Shown here: piece by piece, positions 21,886-33,360 of the stretch
Layout: each line of letters begins with the position of its first letter
How positions within the stretch are numbered: the first letter of the stretch is position 1
Assembly (NCBI GenBank): GCA_022478985.1
Contig: JAKSZP010014509.1
Location: forward strand, 178,885 to 242,884
Reading direction: 5' to 3'
DNA length: 64,000 nucleotides
From: Massospora cicadina
Taxonomy: Eukaryota > Entomophthoromycota > Entomophthoromycetes > Entomophthorales > Entomophthoraceae
Program-made: the position numbers and the translations under genes
The notes under the pieces: model-generated
Told to the model about the DNA's origin: nothing
The model's input: the letters and a program-made list of their open reading frames with translations, nothing else
The model's database searches: none

Positions 21886-23330
21886 TCAGACATTTGGCAA
21901 AACAAGAATAGATTTGGCTTCCACTGGGGGTAAACCATTGCCCACAATAGCATCTATAGTCTGCATGGTTTTTGTTATTCTGAGGATTTGTGAGTAGGAT
22001 AGGCTCAGAGAGGGGTGAAGATAGTATTGGTATACAAACATCAATCCTATTCTGACCATTAGACTAAGAATCAAGAACAGTTTTACCCATGCCTTTTACA
22101 ATAAGGAGAAACCATTTTGTGTAGGTGGGGTTTTTTGTGCCTGCCATTCTTGATCAGGCTCAAAGTCAGGATTGGTCTAAATGTGCACCTGGTAGTGGGG
22201 TGCAGTTGCCAAATCTCCAATTTTGAGTCTGACAGTATTCTCTTTGATTTACTATTTTGTTGCAATGTATTTTCTAATTTGGTCATGAACATGATGGATC
22301 AGCTTGGTCATTTTTGCACTAAGCACAGGGCAGGGATCATTTCTGCATACACTTGGGCAGTAGGTTGTAGGTGCAGCTCCCTTAGTTTCTTTAGCTCCCC
22401 CATTGAAGGATGCTATTATGGAGAATACCAGGGAGACAGCCACTGCCATTATTGAAATTAATGAGTGGGAGCCCTCCATTAGCCATAGCTGTTTCATTGG
22501 ATGTGGAAGAATCTTTAAGCTTAAAAAAACTAAAATTTTTTATTTTTTGAATTATTAATTTATCAAGGAAGGTAAAAGGTAATTAAGCACTTTATTGTAG
22601 GTAGAGTGTGGGTTTTTATATTAGTATGGGGTGACTCAGACTTCTATGAAAACAGGACTGCAGTCAAATATTCCCCAGAATTTCAGGAATTTGTTCATAG
22701 TTGTCTCTTAAGTCTTTCATCATTTTCAAACTTTGCAATTAGATACAACAGATGGCTTTTTAACGCTTTGACTGGAAGGTTATTGACAACTTTTTTGAGC
22801 ATCAAACTTTTTTTTAACATTCTTCCCCAGGGTTGCTTCATCTGCAATAGTTTTTTGTTTATCACATCTGAGGGGTTATTGCTTTACTCATTCAGGTACT
22901 ATTCCCTTGATTAGGCGTGGAGATTTCACCCCTTTCAGAAATTTGATCATGATTTACTAGTATGATTGCAATTCTCTCAGCAATTGTCCCTGATCTTGTC
23001 TATATATAACTCACAAGATTAACTATGATAAAGGGGTTGGGGAGCCTTATGGCTTGGGGTTGGGGCAAGCAGATTCTAGTGGGGACCATCCACCACCCAT
23101 CAAGGGTGTGGCCTAAGTCCACTATCTTATTTAGCAGTAGTGCTTGGAAGACATTCTCTTTATTTTGTCCAAAAAGAGGTGCAATGTCCTTTTTATCCAA
23201 AAATCTGTGGCAGACCCTTACATTACTAGTTTATAAAAGTACAGGGTTTACTTCACCTCAGGGCCTTTACCTATATGTAGGTTTTGTGCGGTAAGGGAAG
23301 TTTGATGGCTGTGATGCCAATAGGCTTGGG
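21886..23330 (-). other. unassigned region, possibly 3' part of element F or another element
   Basis: Overlapping minus-strand frames occur at 22252-22497 (hydrophobic start SLISIMAVAVSLVFSIIASF), 22083-22292 and 21886-22074. I cannot match them to Gag, Pol or an LTR. They lie downstream of F's chromodomain in F's orientation, so they may belong to F's 3' end or to a separate degraded element. Confidence 0.3.
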
Positions 23331-23349
23331 AGGACTTGAAGGTGTTATT

Positions 23350-23520
23350 GTATTGGGTCTTCAGGCATAAAAGTCCTCAATCAGCTCTCTGCAATTGGCA
23401 CAGTTTCTAACAGGGATTCATCTGTTCACATATACCAGGTATTTTCTATACCATCTGGTATTGTTTTTCCCATTTGACCCTCCAATTGTCTAAGACTGTC
23501 TACACCTCAGATTATGAAGC
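23350..23520 (-). pseudogene. chromodomain-like end of element F
   Basis: Minus-strand segments VLDNWRVKWEKQYQMV, NTWYM and LRTFMPEDP in adjoining frames resemble the VKWKGY / ENTWEP / LIEDF layout of a chromodomain placed directly after the integrase tail. Decayed, so assigned by order more than by sequence. Confidence 0.5.
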
Positions 23521-23559
23521 TCCTTCTGTCAGTATTTGTTTGACCCCAGCTGGCTTCTA

Positions 23560-24960
23560 AACTTTGAAGGGAGACATTGCATAGGCATGGAATTCCATAT
23601 AGATCTTTCAATAAAGGGATAACTCACGTGGAAGGACCCACTGGGCAGAACTTTGGTGATGGAAAAGAGGCTGGCCCTTTTTCATGGCAACTTTCAGCAT
23701 GGTATCTTGATAGGGAGATTATTTGTTCCCACCCTCACAAGATTGCCAACCTGATAGTTCAGGGCTGTGCGGCGTTTTAGTTACCAAATTATTTGGCATC
23801 CTTGACAGATTTCTTCAGCTGCTTCTGCACTTTTTGATGTATCTTTCAGATGTGTTCTGCAAAGCATCCGCCGCAAGGATGTCAGAGCATATATGAGGGC
23901 TGATGATAAACGTGGGGTTGTAGCCTAGGTTGGCATATTTTGGCAACATCCCCATTGACACATGGATGGAGTTAATATATGTGAACTGAGCTAGTGGGAG
24001 ATAATCAGCCTAAGTGTCCTGGGTGGCAGTAGCATAGCAGTGGAGGTACTTTATAAAGTTATTGGTTGGTCCTCTCCATTTGTCCATTGGATTAAGGGTT
24101 TTATGCAGCTGACAGACATGGTTTGTTTTCTTGCTGCCTCATATTAAGTGTTCCAGAAGCTTGAGGTGAACTGGGGACCTCTATCACTTAACACTCCTTC
24201 TAACTTCAAATGTGGTGAAAACGTGGGACATAAATAGCTGGGCCATGTCCTTGCCATGGTTGTTTGTAGACATGGGGTAAATGTAGCATATTTCATAAAT
24301 CGTTTTATGACATCATAATTGTTCAAATCCCCACAAGGTTGGTATGCCTATAATATAGTCCACCAATAATGACGTCAAGGGCCCTGACGTCTATTGGAGT
24401 GGGAGTAAAAGTCCATGGCTGCTCTTCCTGTCTGGTCTCATTCATGCACAGATGAAACAGCTTTATACCCATGTGTCACATCCTTTATTATATTGTTTCA
24501 GTCATACGCCTGCTTTATCAAGGTGATGCATTTTTACGCTGGGTGGCCCATGATTGATAGTTCATTATGTTCCCTTATGATTCAAGGGCGTAGAACTTTG
24601 GGTACCCATACTTGGTTGCAGAATGTAGACTACCATCTCCTTTTGAGGAGTACCATCTGGAGGGGCTTTTCCCTGCTAGTATATTGTCTCTCAGGGCTTG
24701 TACTTCTGGGGTTTCATTTTTGTCATTTAGCATGGCCTCTAAGAGAAACTTCAGTATAAATCATTGGGGTTGTTTTGAGGTATTGGTTAGTGAAGGGGCT
24801 GTGGGATTGGCATTTGGTTTGGTCATTTGCTTGATGGGCATCTTTCTTGGATTTGAGGAGGGGGTGATAGTAGTGAAAACAGCTGATTCTGTTAGGGGCT
24901 CTACCAGGACTTGTTTAGAAAGATCACCATGACTAGTTCAGTGTCTTACAAAGGGTTAGG
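23560..24960 (-). pseudogene. integrase of element F
   Basis: Contains VLSDRGPQFTSSFW (about 24146-24200), the second catalytic Asp block. Next comes a TNGEDQPITL / TNGQTER-like stretch with the Glu region, then frame-shifted LPLAQFTY-NSIHVSMGMLPKY (about 23950-24010). After that is ALNYQVGNLVRVGTNNLPIK (about 23700-23770), the GDLV/V-L pre-GPY segment typical of Tf1/sushi-like chromoviruses. Broken by several stops. Confidence 0.75.
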
Positions 24961-24984
24961 TCTGACTGACAAGTTTTTGCTCAA

Positions 24985-25197
24985 GATGTCTGGTATTCTG
25001 TGCATCAGCCCTCTTTCAAACTCATATTTGAAGTCAAAATTGAGGAGGTTTCAGTGCTTCTGGTTTGCCAATGCACCAGCTTCTGTGGTTTGTGGTATTA
25101 TGCCGGTTATTTGTGGTCTGTGCACACTGTCACCTTGTATTTTACTCCATGTAAACTTTTCAGGTTACTGAAAAGGTTCAATGTGTGCGTTGATGAT
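24985..25197 (-). pseudogene. RNase H end of element F
   Basis: Read on the minus strand: GVKYKVTVCTDHK, then HKPQKLVHWQ and a frame-shifted SIL-FKYEFERG-MHR-PDILSKNL. These correspond to the TDHK block and the C-terminal DILSR-type end of Ty3 RNase H. The frame is lost partway. Confidence 0.72.
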
Positions 25198-25686
25198 TGT
25201 TGATATAATAAATGAATAGATTTACAATAGTATGAAGACTATTGTCCTAGTTGGCTCTTCACAGCCAAGTTGAGTAAGTCTTTAAAGCTAGAAAGGTACT
25301 AACTCTCATCCTTCTGATGCTGGAAGGTGATTGAAATCTTCCAGAAAACAGGAAAATCCTATCCCATCAACTCTTCCTCTAGAGTTGGAAACTTCTGGTC
25401 CAAGGGAGCTTCTCCCTTCCTCTATTAACACAAGAGAAGGTTAGAACTTGAAAGCAATATATAGACAAAGGAAAGCTATACTTCCAACTCTAATCCCAAG
25501 AGAAAAATACAAAAATATATAACAGTCTAAATACTAGTATGCTTATCAAATCTGCTTTAAAAATAAAGATTTATATAAGGGAAATGCAATGCCCAACTTT
25601 TATGTTGGTGCTCAATAGAAACTGCAGCAAGTGACAATGAATTAGCCATCAGGAGTTATCCAAAAATGATTATTGCTTCATCATCT
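25198..25686 (-). repeat. 3' LTR of H, outer part
   Basis: Begins TGTTGATATAATAAATG (LTR end TCAACA on the minus strand) right after F's RNase H. It stops at CATCT where A is inserted. The other part is 44774-45332. The assignment follows from A's duplication and from the PPT and TGTTGGA at 45332. Confidence 0.6.
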
Positions 25687-26239
25687 TGTTGGGATTCCTA
25701 CCAAGATTGTAGATTCAGATAAGTCAGCCAAAGAAAATTGATCTTAATCCAATCAAATAACCCAACCATTTTTTGGGAGATAATTCCCAGCAAAATTCAC
25801 TGGCTCTCTAAGTCTGGGATTGACCCCAACTTATGCAGTTAACTATTGCTCCCTCAGAGATTCCTAATTTTGGGGTTCACACAAAATCTATATGGCGAGT
25901 GCAGCCTATTCACTAAGAAAACTAGCCTGCCGCAGAATCCTCAAGTCATTATCATCATAGATCTTAGATTGGACTGCTTGGAGATTTACCAAAATACCTC
26001 CCTGATTTCACTTATATTATGGATTCTAAGCTAGTGAATTTTACTCTCTCTCTTTTCAATCTTTTTTAGAGTGAAATTTGGACAATACATAATAAGAATT
26101 ACCTCTCCAGACAAAGTATCTGGAATAAAAACTTTTATGATTAAGAAAAGTAAAATGTATAATCTAACATCCAGGAGCTTTGTATCCCCTGGCCTCAAAT
26201 AATTAATGGATATGTGGTATCACACCTGTGGTACCAAAA
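25687..26239 (+). repeat. 5' LTR of element A
   Basis: Starts TGTTGGGATTCC and ends GGTACCAAAA before the PBS. Matches 44222-44768 over its length, including GGGATATGTGGTATCACACC-like end blocks. Confidence 0.9.
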
Positions 26240-26242
26240 AAA

Positions 26243-26260
26243 TGGTGCTCCCTTCCAGGT
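26243..26260 (+). promoter_or_regulatory. primer-binding site of element A
   Basis: TGGTGCTCCCTTCCAGGT, three bases after the LTR. It differs by one base from the PBS of B (30088-30105), so A and B use the same primer tRNA. Confidence 0.85.
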
Positions 26261-26309
26261 ACATACCAAGTTCATGGTGAAGCTATAAAAATAAAAAATA
26301 AAATAAACA

Positions 26310-28350
26310 ATGGACAATAACAATTTGGCTTTGGAAAATGCCTCAGATTGTGGAGCCGCCAAGCTCAGCAATTGGGAAATCAATATTCACATAGGAGTTA
26401 CAGTGGCAACCTGTGACATTCTATTTACCCTTTCAATGGAGGTGACCCTCCACGCTCCATCTTCAGGACAATATAACTTACTTATCAGAATTCGCTGAGG
26501 CTCTTTGGCTCCTTTTACCTGAGACCTTTGTTCTTGGAGACTGAGCTTATAGAAGACCATGCTCTTGCTGAGCCAGCCCCTATGATGATATTGGATCAAA
26601 GTTCTTTGCTTAATATAGATCTGGTTGGAGCTGGATGTATGGAACGCTATCTGCGTCACTTTGTACATCACACCTTGTACAATCTACTCCAAAATGGCTG
26701 GGGTCCATCATCAGGAGTTACTCCGCCACTTGCAGCAATTGGAGACAATACACTTGCAGCTCCTCCAATTCTACCAATCTGCTTCCCAGTTCAGCAGTGA
26801 AAAATGAAATACTATATTGGAAAATTGGAAGTTTATTAATGAGATCCAAGTTGTGTTAACCCGTTTGGATCAAGGAATCATGAGTTTTTGTTCAGACAGA
26901 ACTCACTAATCAATTTAGTCAACTAGAGGTCATTGAACATAATCAGATCATAGATTCTACCCATGAAGTACAAGATGAAATTGATAACTTTATCACCTCT
27001 GTGGACGAACACCTCCATACATTGGAGAATGAGATCTATGAAGTACATGATGGCAAGAATAGCCTCCATTCTTCAGGAACACAAGGATTTCCCGGTGAGC
27101 ATGGACCCCCAGTTATGATGGGCGTGATGGTGAATGAGGACCCCCTGGTCATGACAGACAGGATGGTAGAAGGTGCCCCCTGGGCCAAGAAGATCTCCAG
27201 GACCCAGTGTTGACCTAGAACTCCCTGATGAACGCCTCCAGGCGTAAATTCAAAAAAAGTAAAAACCATGATGTCCAATTAGAATGCATTTCCCAGGGAG
27301 CCCAACTCACTCAGGTTGGAGTCCCCTTCATTCCAAAGTTTCCTTAACTGCTCATTATGAGCGCCTTGGAACCTTGGCAGCCCTACCTGCTGTGGCATGT
27401 GAGTTAGCAAAGAGTGCTCGCCACCAAACAACGTCAACTCAAACTCCAAGCTGCCAATATCACTTTAAAGAATGAAATGCGGCAATTAAACCAACTTATT
27501 GCTATGAAATTGGCTCAGTGCTTCTCATGAACAAGTATATTTAATAATTACTAAATAGAAATGATCTGCAGAGTCAAGTGGATGCGCTTCATCCTCAAAT
27601 ATATTCCCAAGATGCCACTTCTTCTTTAGGTGAAAGTGCAGTACCAGTATCAGTAAAAGTCATTCAGCCTCCAACCCCACAAGAGATACGTTTAAACCTT
27701 CTTTTAAAGAAAAGTGCATCCCAGGAAGAAAAGCATCTTCTCTTTCTTCTAATGCTATGAAAGATCTTTGGAAGAAGCAACCAATCATTGATGGCTTCAA
27801 TGCCTGACAAACTGCTCTAGTTTCATGGCTAAAGACATTATGGTCCCCCATCTAATGCATTGTCATACTTGGACTAACGCCAAGACTTCCTTGCTCCAGG
27901 AATTTGGGAGCGACCTAACTCTATACAACCAAAAACAGACCTTCATGGAAATCAGACTTAATTGGGGAGAAACTATCAATGAGTTTGCCCATTAAGAATA
28001 CCTTAAAGCTTAAATGCTGGTCTCAGGGAGCTGTCTTACATTAGATGATGCTATCACCGCCTTGTTTTTGGCATTTAAAAATATGCTAATATATTACTTT
28101 ATCTAAAAGTGGTATAATCCAACTTGAAGTCCCTCTTACATACCAAAGAATTTTTTTTGAAATTCCAGCTAAACTACATAAACCCACTGGCCACTTTGTT
28201 TTAACAACAATAAGCCCTGGCCTAAAGTGTTAGCCATCACTCCCCTTAAATAATCCTACACTTGAATTATACTGCACCCATTGCAAGAGAACCAAATATA
28301 CTATAGAATTTTGTCAAGTTCTTCAATGTAAGTTGTCAAAAGATCAGTCA
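26310..28350 (+). pseudogene. Gag of element A with collagen-like segment, broken
   Basis: The frame opens ATGGACAATAAC (26310) and breaks early. At about 27080-27200, across a frameshift, lie Gly-X-Y triplets (GTQGFPGEHGPP, then GRDGE-stop-GPPGHD). This is the collagen-like block seen intact in G at 51404-51511. The capsid-like part is around 27650-28130. A zinc-knuckle remnant at about 28270-28315 reads CTHCKRTKYTIEFC, with the His replaced by Tyr. Same domain order as in G. Confidence 0.7.
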
Positions 28351-28699
28351 GTATAAAGCAGGAGGCTCCCTATGCTGACAGAAATTGAGTGCCTCAAGAC
28401 CCTTGTTTTAACTCTAGCTCTATTCCCAGACTTCAGGCTGTTTTGTGTTAGCTGCACCTACAGAAGTTGACGTACCTCTTTCTATAAAGAAAAAAACACC
28501 TACAGCTTTCTTATTTTTTATGTTGGCCAGTTACTTAAACAAATTTTGGTGGTCAGCACTTCTATGGAAAGCCAAGCACTGGAAGTTAAAACTTTCAAAC
28601 GCATTGAACATCCCCAAGCTTGGCTGCAACAGAATCCTCTGCTTGCTTCACTGAAAATCCCTAATGACAGTCTACTAGTTGTTAATTCCCAGTTAAATA

Positions 28700-29595
28700 T
28701 TTGGTGGTTTGAGTAGAGGTAGTAGTACATAAGGTTAAAGTCCTGGAGATAATTGATGCTAGTTCCCTGGTTAAAGTTATTTACTCCCAATATATCAAAA
28801 GATAAAAATGGCTCTGAACTTGATTCATGATGCAGAACATGGGACGTCTGGTAATCAGTCAACTAAGGCGATAGGAGCCTATTCTTCCTTACCCCTTTGA
28901 TTTGGGAAACTTTTAATTACCGCCCCCACCATTGCATTAGAAAATGATACTTATGCGTTGCTTATTAAATCCAATTGATGTGGAAATTCAATTGTATCAT
29001 TAACTATAAGGAAAAGTACCTATCCTTACTAGGGTATCAGATTCCATTAATATTCATACTCCTCATCAAAAGTAAAGGAGCCCCCAAAACAGACATGCCT
29101 TCTCAAATACCCATCCTCCAATTGCAAAGTTGATTACCAAGTCTTAGGGGGAAAACTAAGTTACCTTCAGAGGTGGATGCCAAAGATGGGATTCCACTAT
29201 ATTCCCCTCATCCTATCACAATACCCTCTGGCTCACAAGTTATTATAGATTTGGGATTTTAGATTCTCATCCCTTTTAATCAAGTTTTGGAGCTAATTGG
29301 ACACCCAAACCCTTCCATCAAGGAAGCGTTGAACTTCCCATGGATTCTGTTACCAGCTATGAGACATCTATCTCTATCTTATTAGGGAATTTAAAAAATT
29401 ATACCCTCCAAGTCCCTCAGCATGAACCTATTGCTTATGTAAGACTATGTACCATTGAGAATATTGCTGATGTGAGTGGTTTTGGCTAATTACAGGTTTT
29501 AGGATTTGATTCCTTACCCACCATAGCTCTGGTCAAAAGCAAGATTGGAGATAATCTTACCCCTAACAAATGCCAGAATGCCAAAGACCTCATTG
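28700..29595 (+). pseudogene. protease and linker of element A
   Basis: VLEIIDASSLVKVIYSQYIK (about 28740-28800) is the protease active-site segment with DTG changed to DAS. LITAPTIALENDTYALLIK (about 28910-28970) is the later protease part. Weak Pol linker segments follow up to the insertion point of B at 29596-29600. Confidence 0.65.
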
Positions 29596-29600
29596 AGGAG

Positions 29601-30084
29601 TATCAGGATTCTCCCTGGATTAGGTAAAAGCCTTGTCCAGGGGAAAATCGATATAATTATCCAAAGGGCATATTTTGTAGATGTCCCATTAATTTGAGAA
29701 CAGAGTTCAATTTGACCAGAATACCAAATTTGAGGCTTTGCCTGAATTATGCTGGATTCAGGGAAAATGTACATTTCCTAATCATTATCTAATCCCTATC
29801 CACTCTTTATCTATTCCCACTTATCCTAGTATTGTAACTTTCCTACAGGTCCCATGACACTACCCTTAAATATCCTTATTCCTATCCTTATAATCCCTAT
29901 TCCTATCCTTATATTTTGAAGCACTATAAATAGTGCTAAATTATTCTAAATAAACTACTTCTCACCTAAAGTCTTATTTTATTTTACTTAACTTAATGGA
30001 AACCCTTTTGTCCAAGGCTGCTAACTTTGAAGCCTAGCCTTCAGATGATCGTGCCACCAATGATTCCTCTCTGGTGGCCCAACA
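29601..30084 (+). repeat. 5' LTR of element B
   Basis: Contains TATAAATAG (about 29934) and AATAAA (about 29951) as promoter and polyadenylation signals, plus a run of TTCCTATCCTTAT repeats (about 29875-29920). Ends GGTGGCCCAACA. Confidence 0.9.
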
Positions 30085-30087
30085 AAA

Positions 30088-30105
30088 TGGTGCTCCCTGC
30101 CAGGT
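30088..30105 (+). promoter_or_regulatory. primer-binding site of element B
   Basis: TGGTGCTCCCTGCCAGGT, three bases after the LTR; one base different from A's PBS. Confidence 0.85.
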
Positions 30106-30177
30106 CGATTCTGAGTTGCACCATGAGGATATAGCCTCAACCTTGGATAAAAAGAGTTATCAATCCTCAGCAAGCAC

Positions 30178-32020
30178 TATGGACCCCAATCTTATGACCT
30201 TTCTCCTTTGGAACGGCAAAGATGCAGTAACTGTGGGAAGCAATTTCACCAAGAAAATCTTCAAATATTCTGAACTATAAGGTCCTGTACATTTCAAATC
30301 ACCTAGCCAACTTAAGCCCTTGCTCAACTTATTTGATACGCCTGCTATAAATAAATCAAAAATTAAAGAGCAATATAGCCAACATCATAAAGTGAAGAGA
30401 TTGAATAAGGCAATACTTTATTGTGAGAAGAGGGCCAAGAGCTACAAGTATGCATGGGACTGTTACCAAGAAGACACTTGGAAAAGCATCTCACAGGGAA
30501 ATCCAGACTGGCCCCTGGGATACCTCATCAGTTGTGAGAAGCTACTCTGCAAATTTCTTTCCAGATTGGGCCATTATAAAAAGAAGCTGACCAAATTGAT
30601 GCTTATTCTTCAGTCAAAAAGCAAAGATCAAACAAATTTGAATACTCAGAATTTAAAAACAACAAATGATTTTAATACTAATAACATTTATTTAGGCAAC
30701 CAAAAATTGATTTTCCACAATGACATCAAATACCAGTCTGATTTAGTGAAAGAAATCAGAACAAATTTTATTAAGTGTTCAGAATTAAAAGTGCCAAACA
30801 TCAATCTGGGCAAGCATCCTCTGAGCAATTGGACCAATCAATTTGGGCCAACAAGTCAAAAGTTAGCTTCCAAATTTGATGTAGGCAACAAGCTGCAGGA
30901 ATTTTTGGGAAGCCCCAAAAGCAATTGGTGCGACGATGTACTTCAAACGCCAGGCAAAATACCTGGGACTTACCTTTAAACTATTGAAAATAAGCTTGAT
31001 GACTCATTTCCTGTAACACTACCACTTTCTGACTTCGATGGCGCCCCTCCAAAAATTGGACCAAATATTACTAAATTAAAGTATCAAAATTACCTGGTTC
31101 AGCTCTCAGATTTGGATAGCGCTGATCCCACCAAAAATGAGAGTCCTGAAAAAATGAAGCTCACTAACTCCTTTCTAACTATCCTTCCACTTTCCAACTT
31201 TGATGGCGCCCCTCCCAAAATTGGGACACAAATTCCTAAAGCAAAAACTCTGGATTACCTGGTTTGACCCTCAGATTTGGATAGCGCTAATCCCAACAAA
31301 AATGAGAGCCAAGAAAAAGCGAAGCTCAACAACTCCTCTTTGGCAACGCTACCACATTTTAACTTTAGACAGCTCCCCTCCAGCAATTGGGCCTAACATT
31401 ACAAAAATGATTGCTGATCCTGAAAAAACCTGCTGGCATTTTGGCCTATCCTATCAGCTGCTGCCTAAGTTAGAGATGCTGATCATCTGTTTCAGGTGCA
31501 ATGAGCTTTGCCACGAGGTGCTCAACAACATATTTGCGCCACATCAGAAGTGGGTTAGTGAGGAGAACCTGCACGAGAGTGAGAAGGATCACTTCAAACT
31601 CCATCTCAACCTTGAAACTGACAAGCACACCATTGCCCTCTTGGATCCCATTGCCAAGCAGATTTCCAAGATGGTGCCCGAGGAGCTGGCTACCTTTTGT
31701 CTGCCATCTGGTCTCAGTGGGCACTTGACAACCATCTGCAGGTATGTTCCCTATAAGCTTTATGATACTGAGGTGAATGAGCACCGCTGCAATAACATAG
31801 ATGTTGCAGCCACCAATATCTTCAGCCTCATGATCCTCTCCAAATCAAATCACCCCTTGGCTGACCATATCAAGCTCTACTTCCACAACTTCCCCATCAG
31901 CACCACTGACCTGGACTGCATCAAGTATGAGGCTCTGTACATCCTCAAGCTTGAGTCTCCATTTTACTATAACCTTCAGGTCACAATTTACTCCCCTAGG
32001 ACAAGGCTTGGGGAGGGCGT
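30178..32020 (+). pseudogene. orphan protein with 55-residue repeats carried by element B
   Basis: One frame runs from the first Met (30178) to about 31340, interrupted only by TAA at 30278, TAA near 30977 and TGA near 31266. It then shifts frame and stays open to the LTR and beyond. The N-terminal part (219 codons open at 30320-30979) is Lys/Asn/Leu-rich (SHHKVKRLNKAI-like, KLLCKFLSRLGHYKK). Next come repeats containing NFDGAPPKIG and LSDLDSA. The C-terminal part (about 215 aa) is better kept (CWHFGLSYQLLPKLEML, KISTTDLDCIKYEALYIL-like). I recognise no domain, and it is not Gag or Pol. It may be a captured host gene or an element-specific protein. Confidence 0.6.
30995..31420 (+). repeat. 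165-bp tandem repeat in B's ORF
   Basis: GATGGCGCCCCTCC recurs at 31037 and 31202, and its diverged form at 31368, i.e. steps of 165-166 bp. The whole unit repeats, including GATTTGGATAGCGCT. 165 bp is 55 codons, so the repeat keeps frame. The third copy has a frameshift. Confidence 0.88.
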
Positions 32021-32506
32021 TGTTGGGATTCTCTCTAGCTTAGGTGAAAGCCTTGTCCAGGGGGAAAATCAATATAATTATCCAAAGGGCATATTTTGCA
32101 GATGGCCCAATAATATGAGAACAGAGTTCGAATTCAACCAGAATACCAAATTTGAGGCTTTGCCTGAATTATGCTGGATTTGGGGAAAATATACATTTCC
32201 TATTCATTATCTAATCCCTATCCACTCTTTATCTATTCCCACTTATCCTAGTATCAGGACTTTCCTACAGGTCCCATGACACTACCATTAAATATTCTTA
32301 TTCCTATCCTTATAATCCCTATTCCTATCCTTATATTTTGAAGCACTATAAATAGTGCTAAATTATTCTAAATAAACTACTTCTCACCTAAACTCTTGTT
32401 TTATTTTACTTGACTTAATGGAAACCCTTTTGCCCAAGGCTGCTAACTTTATAGCCTGGCCTTCAGATGATTGTGCCGCCAATGATTCCTCCCTGGTGGC
32501 CCAACA
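32021..32506 (+). repeat. 3' LTR of element B
   Basis: Begins TGTTGGGATTCTC after the purine-rich GGCTTGGGGAGGGCG and ends CCCAACA before AGGAG. The long open frame of the interior continues 259 bp into it, ending near 32279. Confidence 0.9.
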
Positions 32507-32511
32507 AGGAG

Positions 32512-33360
32512 TATGGCAATATTTTTTCTTCAGGACAAAGTAACTACAGGAAAATGTCCAGGTAATCACCAAATTGAGAATGAGTCTCACCCTTCATTCA
32601 AATCCCATCCATATCAAAAATCAAAAATGGAGGAGGCTCAAGTGGCCTTAAAGTTACAGCAACTATTGAGGGCCAGTCTTTTAGTGCCTTCTAAAAAGCC
32701 TATAGGATTTCCCACTCTTGTTAATCTGGAAGAAGAATAGTGGCCACGGTGTTATCATGGATCATTGCTGCCTCAATTCTATCACCTGAAAAACAGCTAT
32801 CTATTGCTGCATTTAGATACTAATTTACATTTGATGTCAGGGTCCCACTATTTCTTGGCTATTGATATTGCCAGTGGGTACTGGCAAGTCATTTTGTCAC
32901 TGGAAGATTGGGAAAAATGTGCTCTCATATTGAGTGAATAACTATTTGAGCCCATTTAAATGCTGCAGGGTTTATGTAACGCCCATGCTACCTTCCAATG
33001 CGCCATGGATGGACTCCTAGAAGATTTAAAACTTTCCTTCATGCTAGTTTATCTGGACAATATTACCATTTTTTTGAGAACCTCTACCAAACATTTAAAT
33101 CACCTCAGGCAAGTTTTTCAGCTGTTACGTCAATCCTCGTTAAAACTAAAGTCATCAAAATGCTCTTTTTTCATAGTAGATGGATTTTTGGGCTATAAAG
33201 TAAGTAAAGCCGGAATATTCCCAATGGACAACAAGGTCTTAGACTTTTCTAAGATGACCATCCCTAAATTTTCTACAAGATGTACAAGTTTTCTTAGAAG
33301 ATGGTGGGATATCATTGCCAGTTTATCCCCCATTTTGCAGACACCTCTGAGCCTCTAGTG
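32512..33360 (+). pseudogene. reverse transcriptase of element A
   Basis: The frame resumes after B. Segments in order: FLAIDIASGYWQVILSLED (about 32855-32910), MLQGLCNAHATFQCAMDGLL (32960-33020), LVYLDNITIF (about 33045-33075) and NHLRQVFQLL. The catalytic YLDD is YLDN, so the second Asp is lost. Stops and a frameshift near 33290. Confidence 0.85.

Larger units (their letters stand above)
23331..25197 (-). mobile_element. element F: chromovirus pol remnant, cut by H
   Basis: Minus-strand RNase H, integrase and a chromodomain-like end of a Ty3/Gypsy chromovirus run from 25197 down to about 23331. The LTR of H starts at 25198 directly after RNase H coding sequence, so the upstream part of F (RT, protease, Gag) was separated by H. 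I could not find it beyond H's right end. Multiple stops and frameshifts. Confidence 0.75.
29601..32506 (+). mobile_element. element B: 2.9 kb non-autonomous LTR element carrying an orphan ORF
   Basis: LTRs of 484 bp (29601-30084) and 486 bp (32021-32506) have the termini TGTTGGG...CCCAACA (the 5' copy starts TATCAGG by mutation). The perfect 5-bp duplication AGGAG is at 29596-29600 and 32507-32511. The 1.9 kb interior has a PBS, a polypurine tract and one long protein frame, but no protease, RT, RNase H or integrase. PBS, LTR ends and polypurine context match A, which suggests trans-mobilisation by A-like elements. Confidence 0.93.

Noticed and set aside
22252..22497. Gag of element F
   Set aside because: It lies downstream of F's chromodomain, the wrong place for Gag, and shows no capsid or zinc-knuckle motif; left unassigned.
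29875..29925. Short clustered repeats as a CRISPR-like array
   Set aside because: TTCCTATCCTTAT repeats are adjacent with no regular spacers, lie inside the LTR of B and are copied in its other LTR; the window is eukaryotic.
31200..32279. A 359-codon gene starting at 31200
   Set aside because: The first 55 codons or so are an off-frame reading of the 165-bp repeats and the last 85 codons are LTR sequence. Only about 31370-32020 is a real part of B's protein.
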